A stretch of DNA of 64,000 bases from an uncultured Alphaproteobacteria bacterium. Lineage in GTDB: Bacteria > Pseudomonadota > Alphaproteobacteria > RF32 > CAG-239. The stretch covers positions 21,811 to 85,810 of the forward strand of contig CALXWA010000006.1 of assembly GCA_944392275.1 (NCBI GenBank), given 5' to 3'. The first letter of the stretch is position 1. Each line of letters begins with the position of its first letter. Positions 43,115 through 51,939 of this stretch are shown here, piece after piece. A program made the position numbers and the translations under genes. The notes under the pieces are model-generated. The model worked only from the letters and a program-made list of their open reading frames with translations, was not told where the DNA came from and did not search any database.

Positions 43115-43150
43115 GATAACAGCTCTTTATGCAAATAAAGAGCTGTTATC
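43115..43150. repeat. Perfect 16-bp hairpin with a GCAA loop
   Basis: Arms 43115-43130 and 43135-43150 are exact complements (GATAACAGCTCTTTAT and its complement) around a GCAA tetraloop on the plus strand. Neither side is followed by a T run in the direction of transcription, so it is not a standard intrinsic terminator. Confidence 0.85.
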
Positions 43151-43165
43151 ATATCAAGCATAGAG

Positions 43166-44164
43166 TTATTTTGATTTTTCAAGTTTTATCTTTTTGCCAT
43201 TTTCATAACGCCATCCTTCACTGGGCTGCCCTTCTTTGAATAAAACTTCAAACATCGGTTTGCCGCTTTTTTCATCATAAACGATGGCTTTCCCGTTTAA
43301 TTCCCCGTTTTTATAAACGGATTTTTTGATCAACTTTCCGGTTGAGGAATATTCTTTTCTTGTTCCATTGATTTGGTCGTTTTTGCAAGGAATTTCATCA
43401 ATGACTTTTCCGGTGGTATCAAAAATTTTTCCAAGCCCTTCTTTTTTGCCTTTTTTATAGGGAATTTTGGCTGCGATTTTGTTCTTCTCATAATCGTAAT
43501 AGAAGGTTACCGTCCCGTCAATTAAACCATCTTTATAGGGGGTAAGCGAAATAATTTTTCCGTTTTTGTTAAATTCTTTTTCTTCTCCGATAATTTGTCC
43601 GTTTTCAAACATTGTTTGTTTGCGGATTTGTCCGGTATCGGGAAAATAAATTTTTCCTTCTCCGTTAATTAAGCCATTGGTAAAAGGTGTTTCAACGGCT
43701 AAATTTCCGTGTTCATCATATTTTTTACGTAACCCATCGGCAAGGTTGTTTTTGTAGGGAGTTTCCGCAAAAAGGGTGCCATTGGCTCGGTATTCTTTTT
43801 GCAGACCTTCTCGTTTGCCGTTTACAAACGGTGTTTCAACCATAAGAGCTCCGTCGGGGTAGTATTCTTTGGATAAACCTTGGATTGATCCGTTGCGGAT
43901 GGTTTGTTCTTTGGCTATTTTTCCGTCGGGATAATATTCGGCACAGCGGCCTTCAATGGCTCCGTTAACAAATTGGCAGCTCATGGCGTTTTTGCCGTTT
44001 TGTGCCGGAATATTTAATTTTCCGTTTATCGGATTGCCTTCTTTGTCATAAATCGTGTCTTTTTCCATTTTGACATCTTTGTAGTCATAATTACGTTCAA
44101 AGGGCCAAAGAGCACAAGAACATAAAAAAATACAAAAAAGTAAGGAAACATAATTTTTGACCAT
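43166..44164 (-). CDS. MORN-repeat (YwqK-like) lipoprotein
   Basis: A 332-residue lipoprotein (lipobox ending C17 in FLCSCALW) with about ten copies of a 22-24-residue MORN-variant repeat, each reading roughly G-x-xKEYY-x-DGxL-x-x-ETPFxNGxx. Such proteins are annotated as YwqK-like; the antitoxin label sometimes attached to them is not supported here. It may be an envelope-attached surface protein. The gene is on the same strand as ugd and 33 bases downstream of it. Confidence 0.8.
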   Translation of the reverse strand: MVKNYVSLLFCIFLCSCALWPFERNYDYKDVKMEKDTIYDKEGNPINGKLNIPAQNGKNAMSCQFVNGAIEGRCAEYYPDGKIAKEQTIRNGSIQGLSKEYYPDGALMVETPFVNGKREGLQKEYRANGTLFAETPYKNNLADGLRKKYDEHGNLAVETPFTNGLINGEGKIYFPDTGQIRKQTMFENGQIIGEEKEFNKNGKIISLTPYKDGLIDGTVTFYYDYEKNKIAAKIPYKKGKKEGLGKIFDTTGKVIDEIPCKNDQINGTRKEYSSTGKLIKKSVYKNGELNGKAIVYDEKSGKPMFEVLFKEGQPSEGWRYENGKKIKLEKSK

Positions 44165-44197
44165 GGTTTTTCCTTTCTTAAAATCTTTTTGGTTCGG

Positions 44198-45496
44198 TTA
44201 ACGACCTATTCCTCGATAAGTGAATCCAAGCTTGCGGACCTCTTCGGGATTTAGCAAATTTCTTAAATCAATAATTGTCGGTGTCCGCATCAGATTTTTT
44301 ACTTTTGTTAAATCTAATTCGCCAAATTGTTTCCATTCCGTCAGAATGGCAAGCACATCCGCTCCGGAGAGAGCATCGTATTCATCCTGAGCGTATTGAA
44401 TTTTATCTCCGAGAAGATTTTTGGCATTAGGCATTGCTTTGGGGTCAAAGGCTTTGATATTGACATTTTTTTCAAGAAGGGTGCTGACAATTTTAATTGC
44501 CGGCGATTGACGGCAATCGTCCGTTCCGTTTTTGAAGGCTAAACCTAAGACAGCAATTTTAGGCGATTTGATATTTTTAACGGCCTCTAAAATTCGTTCT
44601 CCCATTTGTTGTTGGCGGAGATCATTTCCTTTGATGGTTGCCTCAATCAAACTAAGGTTAACGTTGTTTTGGCGTCCCATATAAGCCATGGCATTTGTAT
44701 CTTTGGGGAAACAGCTGCCGCCGTATCCCGGACCCGGATTGAGAAATTTTTCGCCAATACGACTGTCAAGGCCTAATCCTTTGGCAACTTCATAAATATC
44801 AGCTCCGGATTTTTCGCAGAAATCAGCCATTTCGTTGATATAATGTATTTTCATGGCCAAAAAGGCATTAGAGGCATACTTAATTGTTTCGGCCGAACGA
44901 CGATTAACAAAAAGCATCCGCGTTTTCTTTTCAAAAGGAGTGTATAATTTTTTGATGACATCTGCGGCTCGTTTGCTGTTGGCTCCTACAATAATACGAT
45001 CCGGGTTGAAAAAGTCGTGAACGGCAAACCCTTCTCGTAAAAATTCCGGAAGAGAAACAACATCAAAGTCGGCTTGCGGATTTTTTTTGCGGATTAAGCC
45101 TTCAACGGCGTCTCCCGTACCAACCGGAACCGTCGATTTGGTTGCAACAACCGTGTATCCTTGTAAAAATTCAGCCAGTTCCGTTGCTGCGGCATGGATA
45201 TATTTCATGTCGGCTTCTTTGGTGATTGGGTGAGGTGGTGTCCCGACGGCAATTAAAACGACATCGGCGTTTTCAATCCCTTCTTTCATGGAGGTGGTAA
45301 AGGTGAGGCGGCCGGAAAGACGATTTTTATGAAAGAGTTCTTCCAAGCCGTCTTCATAGATTGTCAGCTTTCCGGCTTTAAGAGCATCAATCTTTGAGGC
45401 TTCGCGGTCAATACATGTTACTTCATTGCCAAGCTCGGCTAAGCCGACACCGGTTGGGAGGCCGACATAACCTGTCCCGATAATCCCTATTTTCAT
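44198..45496 (-). CDS. ugd: UDP-glucose 6-dehydrogenase
   Basis: Oxidises UDP-glucose to UDP-glucuronate with 2 NAD. The 432-residue protein has the NAD motif GTGYVGLPTG at the N-terminus. The catalytic cysteine C262 is in GPGYGGSCFPKD, and the C-terminal domain begins KIAVLGLAFKNGTDDCRQSPA. UDP-glucuronate feeds capsule, LPS core or lipid A modification; nearby glycosyltransferases support a surface polysaccharide role. Confidence 0.95.
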   Translation of the reverse strand: MKIGIIGTGYVGLPTGVGLAELGNEVTCIDREASKIDALKAGKLTIYEDGLEELFHKNRLSGRLTFTTSMKEGIENADVVLIAVGTPPHPITKEADMKYIHAAATELAEFLQGYTVVATKSTVPVGTGDAVEGLIRKKNPQADFDVVSLPEFLREGFAVHDFFNPDRIIVGANSKRAADVIKKLYTPFEKKTRMLFVNRRSAETIKYASNAFLAMKIHYINEMADFCEKSGADIYEVAKGLGLDSRIGEKFLNPGPGYGGSCFPKDTNAMAYMGRQNNVNLSLIEATIKGNDLRQQQMGERILEAVKNIKSPKIAVLGLAFKNGTDDCRQSPAIKIVSTLLEKNVNIKAFDPKAMPNAKNLLGDKIQYAQDEYDALSGADVLAILTEWKQFGELDLTKVKNLMRTPTIIDLRNLLNPEEVRKLGFTYRGIGR

Positions 45497-45653
45497 TTTT
45501 TTACTCCAAAATTAGTCCGTTTTGTTATGTTATAAAACCTTCCTTTAGGGTTGTCAAATTAACTCAGAGGTATTGTTAAAAATGTAAAATGTGCTTGCTA
45601 AAAGATTGTGTGAAGACTAAACTTCGTTTATAAAAATTTTTAATGGGGCAATT

Positions 45654-46583
45654 ATGACTGATATTGATGTTTCTTTTGTGATGACGGTCTATAATAAAGA
45701 AAGGTATTTACCGTCGGTTTTGAAGGCTTTGTTGAATCAGAGCGGGTTGAAAAATCCGGAATATATTTTTGTGGATGATCTTTCAAAAGATGCTTCCGTT
45801 GAAATTATTGAACGGATGACCAAGGGATTGCCTAACGTACAGATTGTTAAAAATTCTGATAACAGAGGTATCAGTGTGCGGATTAATCAAGGAATCCGAT
45901 TGGCTCACGGTAAATATGTGAGGATGTTGGATTCTGATGATATTTTTCCGATTGATTCAACCGAAAAGATGATTGCTTTGTCCGAAAAATATGATGCCGA
46001 TATGGTTTACGGAACTTTTGTTAAGACCGGAAAAGATTCGGAGGATTTGACTAACGAATATTTGAAAAAAGAGTTTAAATCCTATTATAAAAAAGATGCT
46101 TTACGGGCTGTTTTGTCCGGACGTTTTACGCGGATGGGACAATTGATTAAAAGAGATGTCCTTTTTAAGGCTAAAGGGGCCGATGAAAAGGTCTTTATTC
46201 AGGATGAAACCATCCCCTTGCGAGCGGCATTTTATGCTAACGGAATCGTTAAAATGTTTGAAGATGTTGTTTTGGTCCCTAAGGAGTTTGGTAATTTTTC
46301 GGGTAATAAGGTTCAATTAGACCATGATCGGTTTATGGCTTATTATGATTTTCTTAAGGAGCATCCGTTTTTAGATAAAGATATTTTGGCTTCTTTGTAT
46401 AAGAGAGCGGTTTCGGCTTATTGGAAATATATTCGAAAAACAACAAAATTGCCCTGTTTTCGGACAATTTTTATCACTTATCTTAAAACAAAACTTTTAG
46501 GTGCTCAGCCCAATTATGCAAAGCTTGATAAAATGGCCGACGAGTTTGCCAAAGCTCCGGTGCGAAGACCAAATGCTTATTAG
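45654..46583 (+). CDS. Family 2 glycosyltransferase
   Basis: A 309-residue GT-A enzyme. The N-terminus VSFVMTVYNKERYLPSVLKALLNQ and the nucleotide-sugar acidic motif VRMLDSDD (residues 90-96) are typical of GT2. The acceptor is unknown, but surface polysaccharide is likely given ugd and rml genes nearby. The stop overlaps the convergent glycosyltransferase gene by 4 bases. Confidence 0.88.
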   Translation: MTDIDVSFVMTVYNKERYLPSVLKALLNQSGLKNPEYIFVDDLSKDASVEIIERMTKGLPNVQIVKNSDNRGISVRINQGIRLAHGKYVRMLDSDDIFPIDSTEKMIALSEKYDADMVYGTFVKTGKDSEDLTNEYLKKEFKSYYKKDALRAVLSGRFTRMGQLIKRDVLFKAKGADEKVFIQDETIPLRAAFYANGIVKMFEDVVLVPKEFGNFSGNKVQLDHDRFMAYYDFLKEHPFLDKDILASLYKRAVSAYWKYIRKTTKLPCFRTIFITYLKTKLLGAQPNYAKLDKMADEFAKAPVRRPNAY

Positions 46584-47359
46584 CGTTTGTTATGATGATA
46601 GATGCGGAAGTTTTGCTTGTCTTCTTTAATGGCGATGTCCGATAGGTAATGCATGGAAACATTGTTTTTCCATAAAACGTAGAACAAGCTTAATTGATCG
46701 CGTTTGGAATAATGTTCCAACATGTTCCACCATTCTTCCATGATTTTGATACAAAGCGGATGATTGTGACGGCGGAAAATAACGTTGTTTTCCGTCATGC
46801 CCATTTTTTTAGGAAAGCCTTCTGCCAGCAACAATTCGCGTTGTTGCTCTAATTTCTTGATATCGTCTTTTTGAACTTTAATACAAGCCTCAATTTCATC
46901 ATAAATGCAGGAACAACGCCGATGTGGGGGAACGGACAGAAAAACATTTTGCGGAACTTTATTGGCCAGCTCAAAAAGTTTAGGTGTTTTGGCAAGAACA
47001 TTGGCATCAATAAAAATACTGGTCTCATATTCAGGGAATAAGATATGCGGGTGCATTTTGTGCCAACGGTTGTTTCGCGTATTGTCCAGTTTGTTGAAGT
47101 GTAAGGGTTCTATTTGCCAAGGACCGACGTTTTTACGGCGGAGGTAAAAAGGATTTTCCGTAAAACAAACGTATTTATACTCCGGGTTAAGAGAAATATT
47201 GGGGAGTAGACAATCATAGCCACCGGTAATACAGGTATAAATAACCTTTTGGGGAGGGTTTTGTTTGATTGTTTTGAAATAGGTGTGAAATTTAGGGTAG
47301 TCGATAATGGTGTGAAAAAAATCCCGACTTATTCCGATGATTTTTCTTCTTGAAAACAT
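46580..47359 (-). CDS. DUF616/TOD1-type glycosyltransferase-like protein
   Basis: A 259-residue protein matching the pattern of the DUF616 family (TOD1/MUCI70 in plants). It has VIYTCITGGYDCLLP near residue 40, a segment RWHKMHPHILFPEYETSIFIDANV with the acidic DxN/DAN element, and PPHRRCSCIYDEIEA. It probably transfers a sugar to a surface glycan. The family call is from remembered motifs, not from a search. Confidence 0.7.
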   Translation of the reverse strand: MFSRRKIIGISRDFFHTIIDYPKFHTYFKTIKQNPPQKVIYTCITGGYDCLLPNISLNPEYKYVCFTENPFYLRRKNVGPWQIEPLHFNKLDNTRNNRWHKMHPHILFPEYETSIFIDANVLAKTPKLFELANKVPQNVFLSVPPHRRCSCIYDEIEACIKVQKDDIKKLEQQRELLLAEGFPKKMGMTENNVIFRRHNHPLCIKIMEEWWNMLEHYSKRDQLSLFYVLWKNNVSMHYLSDIAIKEDKQNFRIYHHNKR

Positions 47360-47495
47360 GTCTGTCTCGCTTTTTGTTCCGTATTTCTTTTAGTATGCCG
47401 ATATTTCCCAGAATGTAAATAAAAATTTTGCTTTCCTCTGTAAAATAAGAATTATTATAATATATGAATATTATTGTTGAATAAATCTTAAGATT

Positions 47496-48548
47496 ATGTA
47501 TGGTATGAATAATAATATGAAAAAGGGAAGTGAAAGTAAAAAGATGTCTTTTAAGGCTAAAAAATTTTTGAAAAAAATTGTTTCTTGGGCCGGGCTATTC
47601 TTTTTTGGTGTGGCGGCATATGTCTTATATTTACAGTTATCCAAGTATAGTTTTGAGGATATTAAAAATGCCGTTCTCAGTATTCCAACCAAGAATTTGA
47701 TTTGGGCTTGCATTGCCTCGTTTTTTGGTTATGTTGCTTTATCTTCTTATGATTATTTGGCTTTAAGGTATATTGGGCGAAAGCTAAATCCGTTGAAATG
47801 GATTTTTGCCGGTTTTATCGGCTTTTCGGTTAGTAATAACGCCGGTCACGCTATTGTTTCGGGAGGAACCATTCGTTATCGTCTGTATACAAGGTGGCGG
47901 TTTCATGCTTCTGAAATTGTTCGCATGGTTACTTTTTCCGGTTTTACGTATTTGGTTGCTTGTTTCTTTTTAATTATTGTCGGTTATTTTTTAACACCGA
48001 ATCATGCCTTTGGCGGAGGCTCCGTTTCCAAATTAACGACAGAAATTACGGCTTTGGTTTCTTTTATTGGTTTGGCGGTTTATTTATTGGCCAGCATTTT
48101 TTACAAAAAGCCGATGATTATTAAAGAGATTGAATTTGATATGCCAAGTTTTAAAATGGCTCTTTGTCAAATTTTTATCGGCGGGGCTGATATTCTTCTT
48201 GCCTCTTTGGTTTTGTATTTCTCTTTAATTTCGTTTGTAGATATTTCTTTTGATACGTTTATTGGTGTATTCATTATTGCTCAAGTTTTGGGCGTATTTA
48301 GCCAAGTTCCCGGTGGATTGGGTGTGTTTGAAGGGTTGTTTATGTATATTATCCCCGGAGAGCATAATCAGGCGATTTTGTTTGGGGCTCTTATCACGTA
48401 TCGGATTATTTATTATTTGTTGCCGTTGGTCTTTTCGTCAATTGTTTTAATCAGCTATGAAGCCTATTTAAAATATGTGAGAAAGCAAAAACTGGAAAAG
48501 TTGAAAATATTTAATGCGGCAAAATTAAATCATATTGATCCGGTTTAG
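47496..48548 (+). CDS. MprF/YbhN-type integral membrane protein
   Basis: A 350-residue protein with about eight membrane helices, matching the lysylphosphatidylglycerol synthase membrane region (flippase-like part of MprF, also YbhN and AglD). Key segments are SVSNNAGHAIVSGGTIRYRLY and QVPGGLGVFEGLF. The aminoacyl-transferase domain of full MprF is missing, so lipid flipping rather than lysine transfer is more likely. The start is uncertain, as ATG codons at 47496, 47505 and 47517 are all in frame. Confidence 0.82.
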   Translation: MYGMNNNMKKGSESKKMSFKAKKFLKKIVSWAGLFFFGVAAYVLYLQLSKYSFEDIKNAVLSIPTKNLIWACIASFFGYVALSSYDYLALRYIGRKLNPLKWIFAGFIGFSVSNNAGHAIVSGGTIRYRLYTRWRFHASEIVRMVTFSGFTYLVACFFLIIVGYFLTPNHAFGGGSVSKLTTEITALVSFIGLAVYLLASIFYKKPMIIKEIEFDMPSFKMALCQIFIGGADILLASLVLYFSLISFVDISFDTFIGVFIIAQVLGVFSQVPGGLGVFEGLFMYIIPGEHNQAILFGALITYRIIYYLLPLVFSSIVLISYEAYLKYVRKQKLEKLKIFNAAKLNHIDPV

Positions 48549-48766
48549 GGGGATTTTGTTTCAACTTTTTCTCCGTATTTGTTTTTGATGGAACAGCAAA
48601 GTGTGTGTGAGCCAAAGAACGGAATTTGTACGGCGTTTGGATTTTCAGCAAGAAAGGTTTCCGGATTGAGGCGGTTTTTATAAATCGGCGTATCGGTGTA
48701 TAAGCCAAACCCTGTTAGGTTTGTTCTGCCATAGTGCGGAAATATTTTTATGCGACCGGGTTTCAT
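48545..48766 (-). CDS. Small hypothetical protein (73 residues)
   Basis: A short protein of unknown function with a basic N-terminus and a CC pair (HTLCCSIKN). It has no signal peptide or membrane helix. Three points suggest it is real. It fills the gap between two genes. It begins 12 bases after the thioredoxin-like gene on the same strand. Its stop overlaps the convergent stop by 4 bases, as in four other convergent pairs here. No good ribosome site is visible. Confidence 0.45.
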   Translation of the reverse strand: MKPGRIKIFPHYGRTNLTGFGLYTDTPIYKNRLNPETFLAENPNAVQIPFFGSHTLCCSIKNKYGEKVETKSP

Positions 48767-48778
48767 CTTTTTTATTGT

Positions 48779-49237
48779 TTATTGGTTTCCTAAAAAGGTA
48801 TTGACTTGGTTGGTAAAATATTCTTCAAAGCTGATTGGATCGGAAATCATATTTTCAAGATAGTTTAGTTTTTTATAGCCAAATTCCGCACCATCATTTA
48901 CTTGTACCAAAACAATTTCCAAAGGTTGTTGCAAATTGTATTTGGCGATGAAATCATTTTCTATATCATTTTGATAATTGATTAAAAATAGGTTGTATAA
49001 ATTTGTATATTCTTGATCGTATATGCTTTCAATCAGTTCTATGGTTTGCGGACAGCCTTCACAGGGAGAATTGTTGTAAAATATATAGATGATTGACTTG
49101 TTTTGGTTTTGCGGACTGGCCGCAAAATATTCAGCTTCGGCCTGATTGGGGTTGGCAAAAGAATCGTCTATTTCTTGAGAATAGGCATTTGAAATGTTTA
49201 AGAGCATGAGGTTAAAGATTAATAAAATTGTCGGCAT
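48779..49237 (-). CDS. Exported thioredoxin-like protein
   Basis: A 152-residue protein with a signal peptide (ending NAYSQ, about residue 20) and a thioredoxin-like core. IIYIFYNNSPCEGCPQ has the CEGC pair at C59 and C62, followed by PLEIVLVQV in place of the usual cis-proline strand. It is a divergent periplasmic thiol protein, the third in the window with the DsbA-like and glutaredoxin-like ones. It is 43 bases downstream of the aminopeptidase gene. Confidence 0.7.
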   Translation of the reverse strand: MPTILLIFNLMLLNISNAYSQEIDDSFANPNQAEAEYFAASPQNQNKSIIYIFYNNSPCEGCPQTIELIESIYDQEYTNLYNLFLINYQNDIENDFIAKYNLQQPLEIVLVQVNDGAEFGYKKLNYLENMISDPISFEEYFTNQVNTFLGNQ

Positions 49238-49280
49238 TGGTTTTCTCCCTTTTGGCCGAAAATTTTATTTCGGCTTTAAC

Positions 49281-50957
49281 TTATAACGGAGAACAAGCTT
49301 TTTTGAGCCATTTGGCAACAGACGGTTCCAAGGTAGGAGCAAGCTCCGTGTATACTTTTTCATGATATTGATTTACCCAGGATATTTCCTGATTATTCAG
49401 TAGATATTTATTGATTAGCGATTTATCAAGGGGAACCAATGTTAATATACTAAATTTTAGCATTTCTTTGTTGCTTGAAAGAGAGGTTTCCGGAACGCTT
49501 AAGGCCAGGTTTTCAATACGAATACCAAAATGGCCTTCTTTGTAATATCCGGGTTCAATGGAGGTTACCATATTGGCAGCAAAAGGAGCGTTACCGCGAG
49601 AAGAAATGCTTTGCGGACCTTCATGGACGTTAAGAAAACAACCAACGCCGTGTCCGGTGCCGTGGTTGTAATCTTTGCCGTATTTCCATAATTGTGCCCG
49701 TGCCAGAGCATCAAGAGCACATCCCGGTGTGCCAACGGGAAAATATACCGAGGCAACGGCAATATGTGCTTTTAAGACTTGGGTATAGCTGTCAATCATT
49801 TCTTGTGTCGGTTTTCCGATGGTTATGGTTCGGGTGACATCGGTTGTTGCCTCATAATACTGGGCTCCGCTGTCAAGCAACAGGATTGAGCCTTCTTTTA
49901 ACTTTTTATTGCTTTTGGGTGTGGGTTTGTAATGGACGATGGCTCCGTTTTCTGCAAAACCGGCAATGGTTTCAAAACTGTTAGAAAAAAAGTTTTTTTC
50001 TTGTTGGCGGAATTGATGAAGTTTTTGCACAATGCTGAGCTCGTCTTGTCCGTGCCAGTTTTTTTCCAGCCAGAATAAAAAATTGACCATGGCTTTGCCG
50101 TCACGAAGGTGTGCTTGTTTGAAGCCTTGTTGTTCAATCGCATTTTTGGTCGCCTTCCATAAGGTAATCGGATTTTCCAGGTTATCTACCCAGATGCGAT
50201 GATTTTTAAAGATGTTTTGAATTTGCTTTGGCGTTTGTTTGAAGTTGCAGCCGATGTTTAGGCCTTTGTATTTTGCCGCTTCAACTTCTATTTTACGAAA
50301 ATCATTGGTGAAAAGACTGATTTCTCCGTTTTTATCAATAAGGGCAAAGGCCCGGATGAGTGGTGTATCCGGCAAACAATCGGAACGCAAGTTCAATAGC
50401 CATGATAAGCAATCGCATTCGGGGATAAAAAAGGCATCTAGATTTTTTTGTTTCATAAAATCGGTCAGGTAGGATATTTTTTCATCCATTGAAATTCCGG
50501 CAAATTCGATTTCATGTTCAAAAAAGTTGGTTTCTTTTCCGGTCAATCGTGGTCCTAAGAGTTCCTTTTCGTCGGCCACAAAGGTATGGCGTTTTAAGCT
50601 ACGGTTCCAATAATCGACTTCACTAATGGAATGGCACCACGGATTGTAGGCAAAAGTACATGGATCCTTGATGTTATTTTGAATCCAAGTGGCAATGGAA
50701 TCTGGGGTTGTTATGACCGTGATGGCGGAGGTATCGACTTCCAGAGAGGCTTGAAGTTCATAACGTCCGTCGACCAAGAGAAACGTTTTATCGCGAAAAA
50801 TTATTAAGTTTCCGGCGGAGCCGCTAAAACCCGTCAACTCCAAAATTTTATTCTCATCTTCTAGGACATCTTGTCCAAGAAACATGTTGTTTCTGGTTAA
50901 AATATAGGCATCTAATTTGTTTTTGATTAAGAGTTTTTGAAATTCTTGCAGAGTCAT
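49281..50957 (-). CDS. Xaa-Pro aminopeptidase (M24B family)
   Basis: Removes N-terminal residues preceding proline. The 558-residue protein has the three-domain form of aminopeptidase P: two creatinase-like N-terminal domains, then the pita-bread catalytic domain. Its metal ligands lie in LLDSGAQYYEATTDVTRT, the histidine in HGTGHGVGCFLNVHEGP, and glutamates in SIEPGYY and GIRIENLAL. It is cytoplasmic. It is followed by a small exported protein gene on the same strand and preceded by prmA. Confidence 0.93.
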   Translation of the reverse strand: MTLQEFQKLLIKNKLDAYILTRNNMFLGQDVLEDENKILELTGFSGSAGNLIIFRDKTFLLVDGRYELQASLEVDTSAITVITTPDSIATWIQNNIKDPCTFAYNPWCHSISEVDYWNRSLKRHTFVADEKELLGPRLTGKETNFFEHEIEFAGISMDEKISYLTDFMKQKNLDAFFIPECDCLSWLLNLRSDCLPDTPLIRAFALIDKNGEISLFTNDFRKIEVEAAKYKGLNIGCNFKQTPKQIQNIFKNHRIWVDNLENPITLWKATKNAIEQQGFKQAHLRDGKAMVNFLFWLEKNWHGQDELSIVQKLHQFRQQEKNFFSNSFETIAGFAENGAIVHYKPTPKSNKKLKEGSILLLDSGAQYYEATTDVTRTITIGKPTQEMIDSYTQVLKAHIAVASVYFPVGTPGCALDALARAQLWKYGKDYNHGTGHGVGCFLNVHEGPQSISSRGNAPFAANMVTSIEPGYYKEGHFGIRIENLALSVPETSLSSNKEMLKFSILTLVPLDKSLINKYLLNNQEISWVNQYHEKVYTELAPTLEPSVAKWLKKACSPL

Positions 50958-50975
50958 GATTTTGTCTTTCTGAGG

Positions 50976-51842
50976 TTATTCTTTTTGCATTAAAGCTGCA
51001 CGCCAATTGTCTTGTTTGTAAAGTTTTATTAATTTCATTCCGGTCTTTTCAAAACTTTGGATTACCCAATTTTCTTGGTCTTCAACAAAACCCGAAAGAA
51101 TAACGTAGCCTTTTGTTTTGAGGTGATTACTGATTGAAACAGACATTTCAATTAACGGGCGAGCCAAAATATTGGCTAAAATTAGATCATAAGGAGCTTT
51201 TTGTTTGATAAGCGGATTGATAAAACCATCACTCATTTCCGCTTGGATTAGGGAGGATAGATTATTGTTTTCAGCATTTTGGCGTGTTACCCAAACAGCC
51301 TCTTCATCAATATCAACAGCCAGAATTTTACAAGAATCTTGCCATAATTTGGCACTTGCCAGAGATAAAATTCCCGATCCGGTTCCGATATCTAAAATAG
51401 AACAAGGTGCAAATCCTTGATGATATAAATCAGAAATGGCTTGCAGGCAGGAACGAGTCGTTTGGTGGTCTGAGCCAAAAGCCGTTGCGGCGTATATTTG
51501 AAGCGGAATTTTATCGGTTTGCGGTGCTTTTGTTTCGTGAATTCCGTAAATCATAAAATCTTCCGTGGTAAAGGGAGAAAATTTTATGACATAATCTTTT
51601 AGCCAGTTACTGCTTTCTAAAAAAGTTATTTGATAGGGCGGAAGTTTTATTCCAAGCTTTTGGGCAAAGCTTAACATATCTTTTTCTCTAAATTCACCGC
51701 TTTTGTAGCCTACATATTCATCAGGGCCTTCGTCTTGATAATTACAGGCGTTCACTTCAAAATATTCATCCAGAAAATTTTCGAATCCGTTGGGAAGATT
51801 TTCTTCCGGATGAAAGCTGACTTGCCAGCAACTGCTCATCAT
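50976..51842 (-). CDS. prmA: Ribosomal protein L11 methyltransferase
   Basis: Methylates ribosomal protein L11. The 288-residue protein has the N-terminal substrate domain. The SAM motif is CSILDIGTGSGILSLASAKL (about residue 155), motif II carries AVDIDEEAV, and the catalytic segment is DLILANILARPLIEM. FGSDHQTTRSCLQAI corresponds to the family's FGTGxHxTT motif with D in place of G. It is 18 bases upstream of the aminopeptidase gene. Confidence 0.92.
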   Translation of the reverse strand: MMSSCWQVSFHPEENLPNGFENFLDEYFEVNACNYQDEGPDEYVGYKSGEFREKDMLSFAQKLGIKLPPYQITFLESSNWLKDYVIKFSPFTTEDFMIYGIHETKAPQTDKIPLQIYAATAFGSDHQTTRSCLQAISDLYHQGFAPCSILDIGTGSGILSLASAKLWQDSCKILAVDIDEEAVWVTRQNAENNNLSSLIQAEMSDGFINPLIKQKAPYDLILANILARPLIEMSVSISNHLKTKGYVILSGFVEDQENWVIQSFEKTGMKLIKLYKQDNWRAALMQKE

Positions 51843-51939
51843 GCTGTCTATTTATCCTCCATGTGTATAAACTTTATTTACTTCATGAAGTTTATCGTAT
51901 AATAATAAAAATAAATTTAATTTCTGATGAGAATGGCCA

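Noticed and set aside
43166..44164. Reading the MORN-repeat protein as an antitoxin of a toxin-antitoxin pair
   Set aside because: The family is sometimes labelled that way, but the protein is a lipoprotein with no toxin gene beside it; the repeats alone do not support the role.
48511..48708. An alternative minus-strand frame overlapping the 73-residue small gene
   Set aside because: It runs well into the end of the MprF-type gene and lacks the stop-overlap geometry; the frame 48545-48766 fits the gap better.
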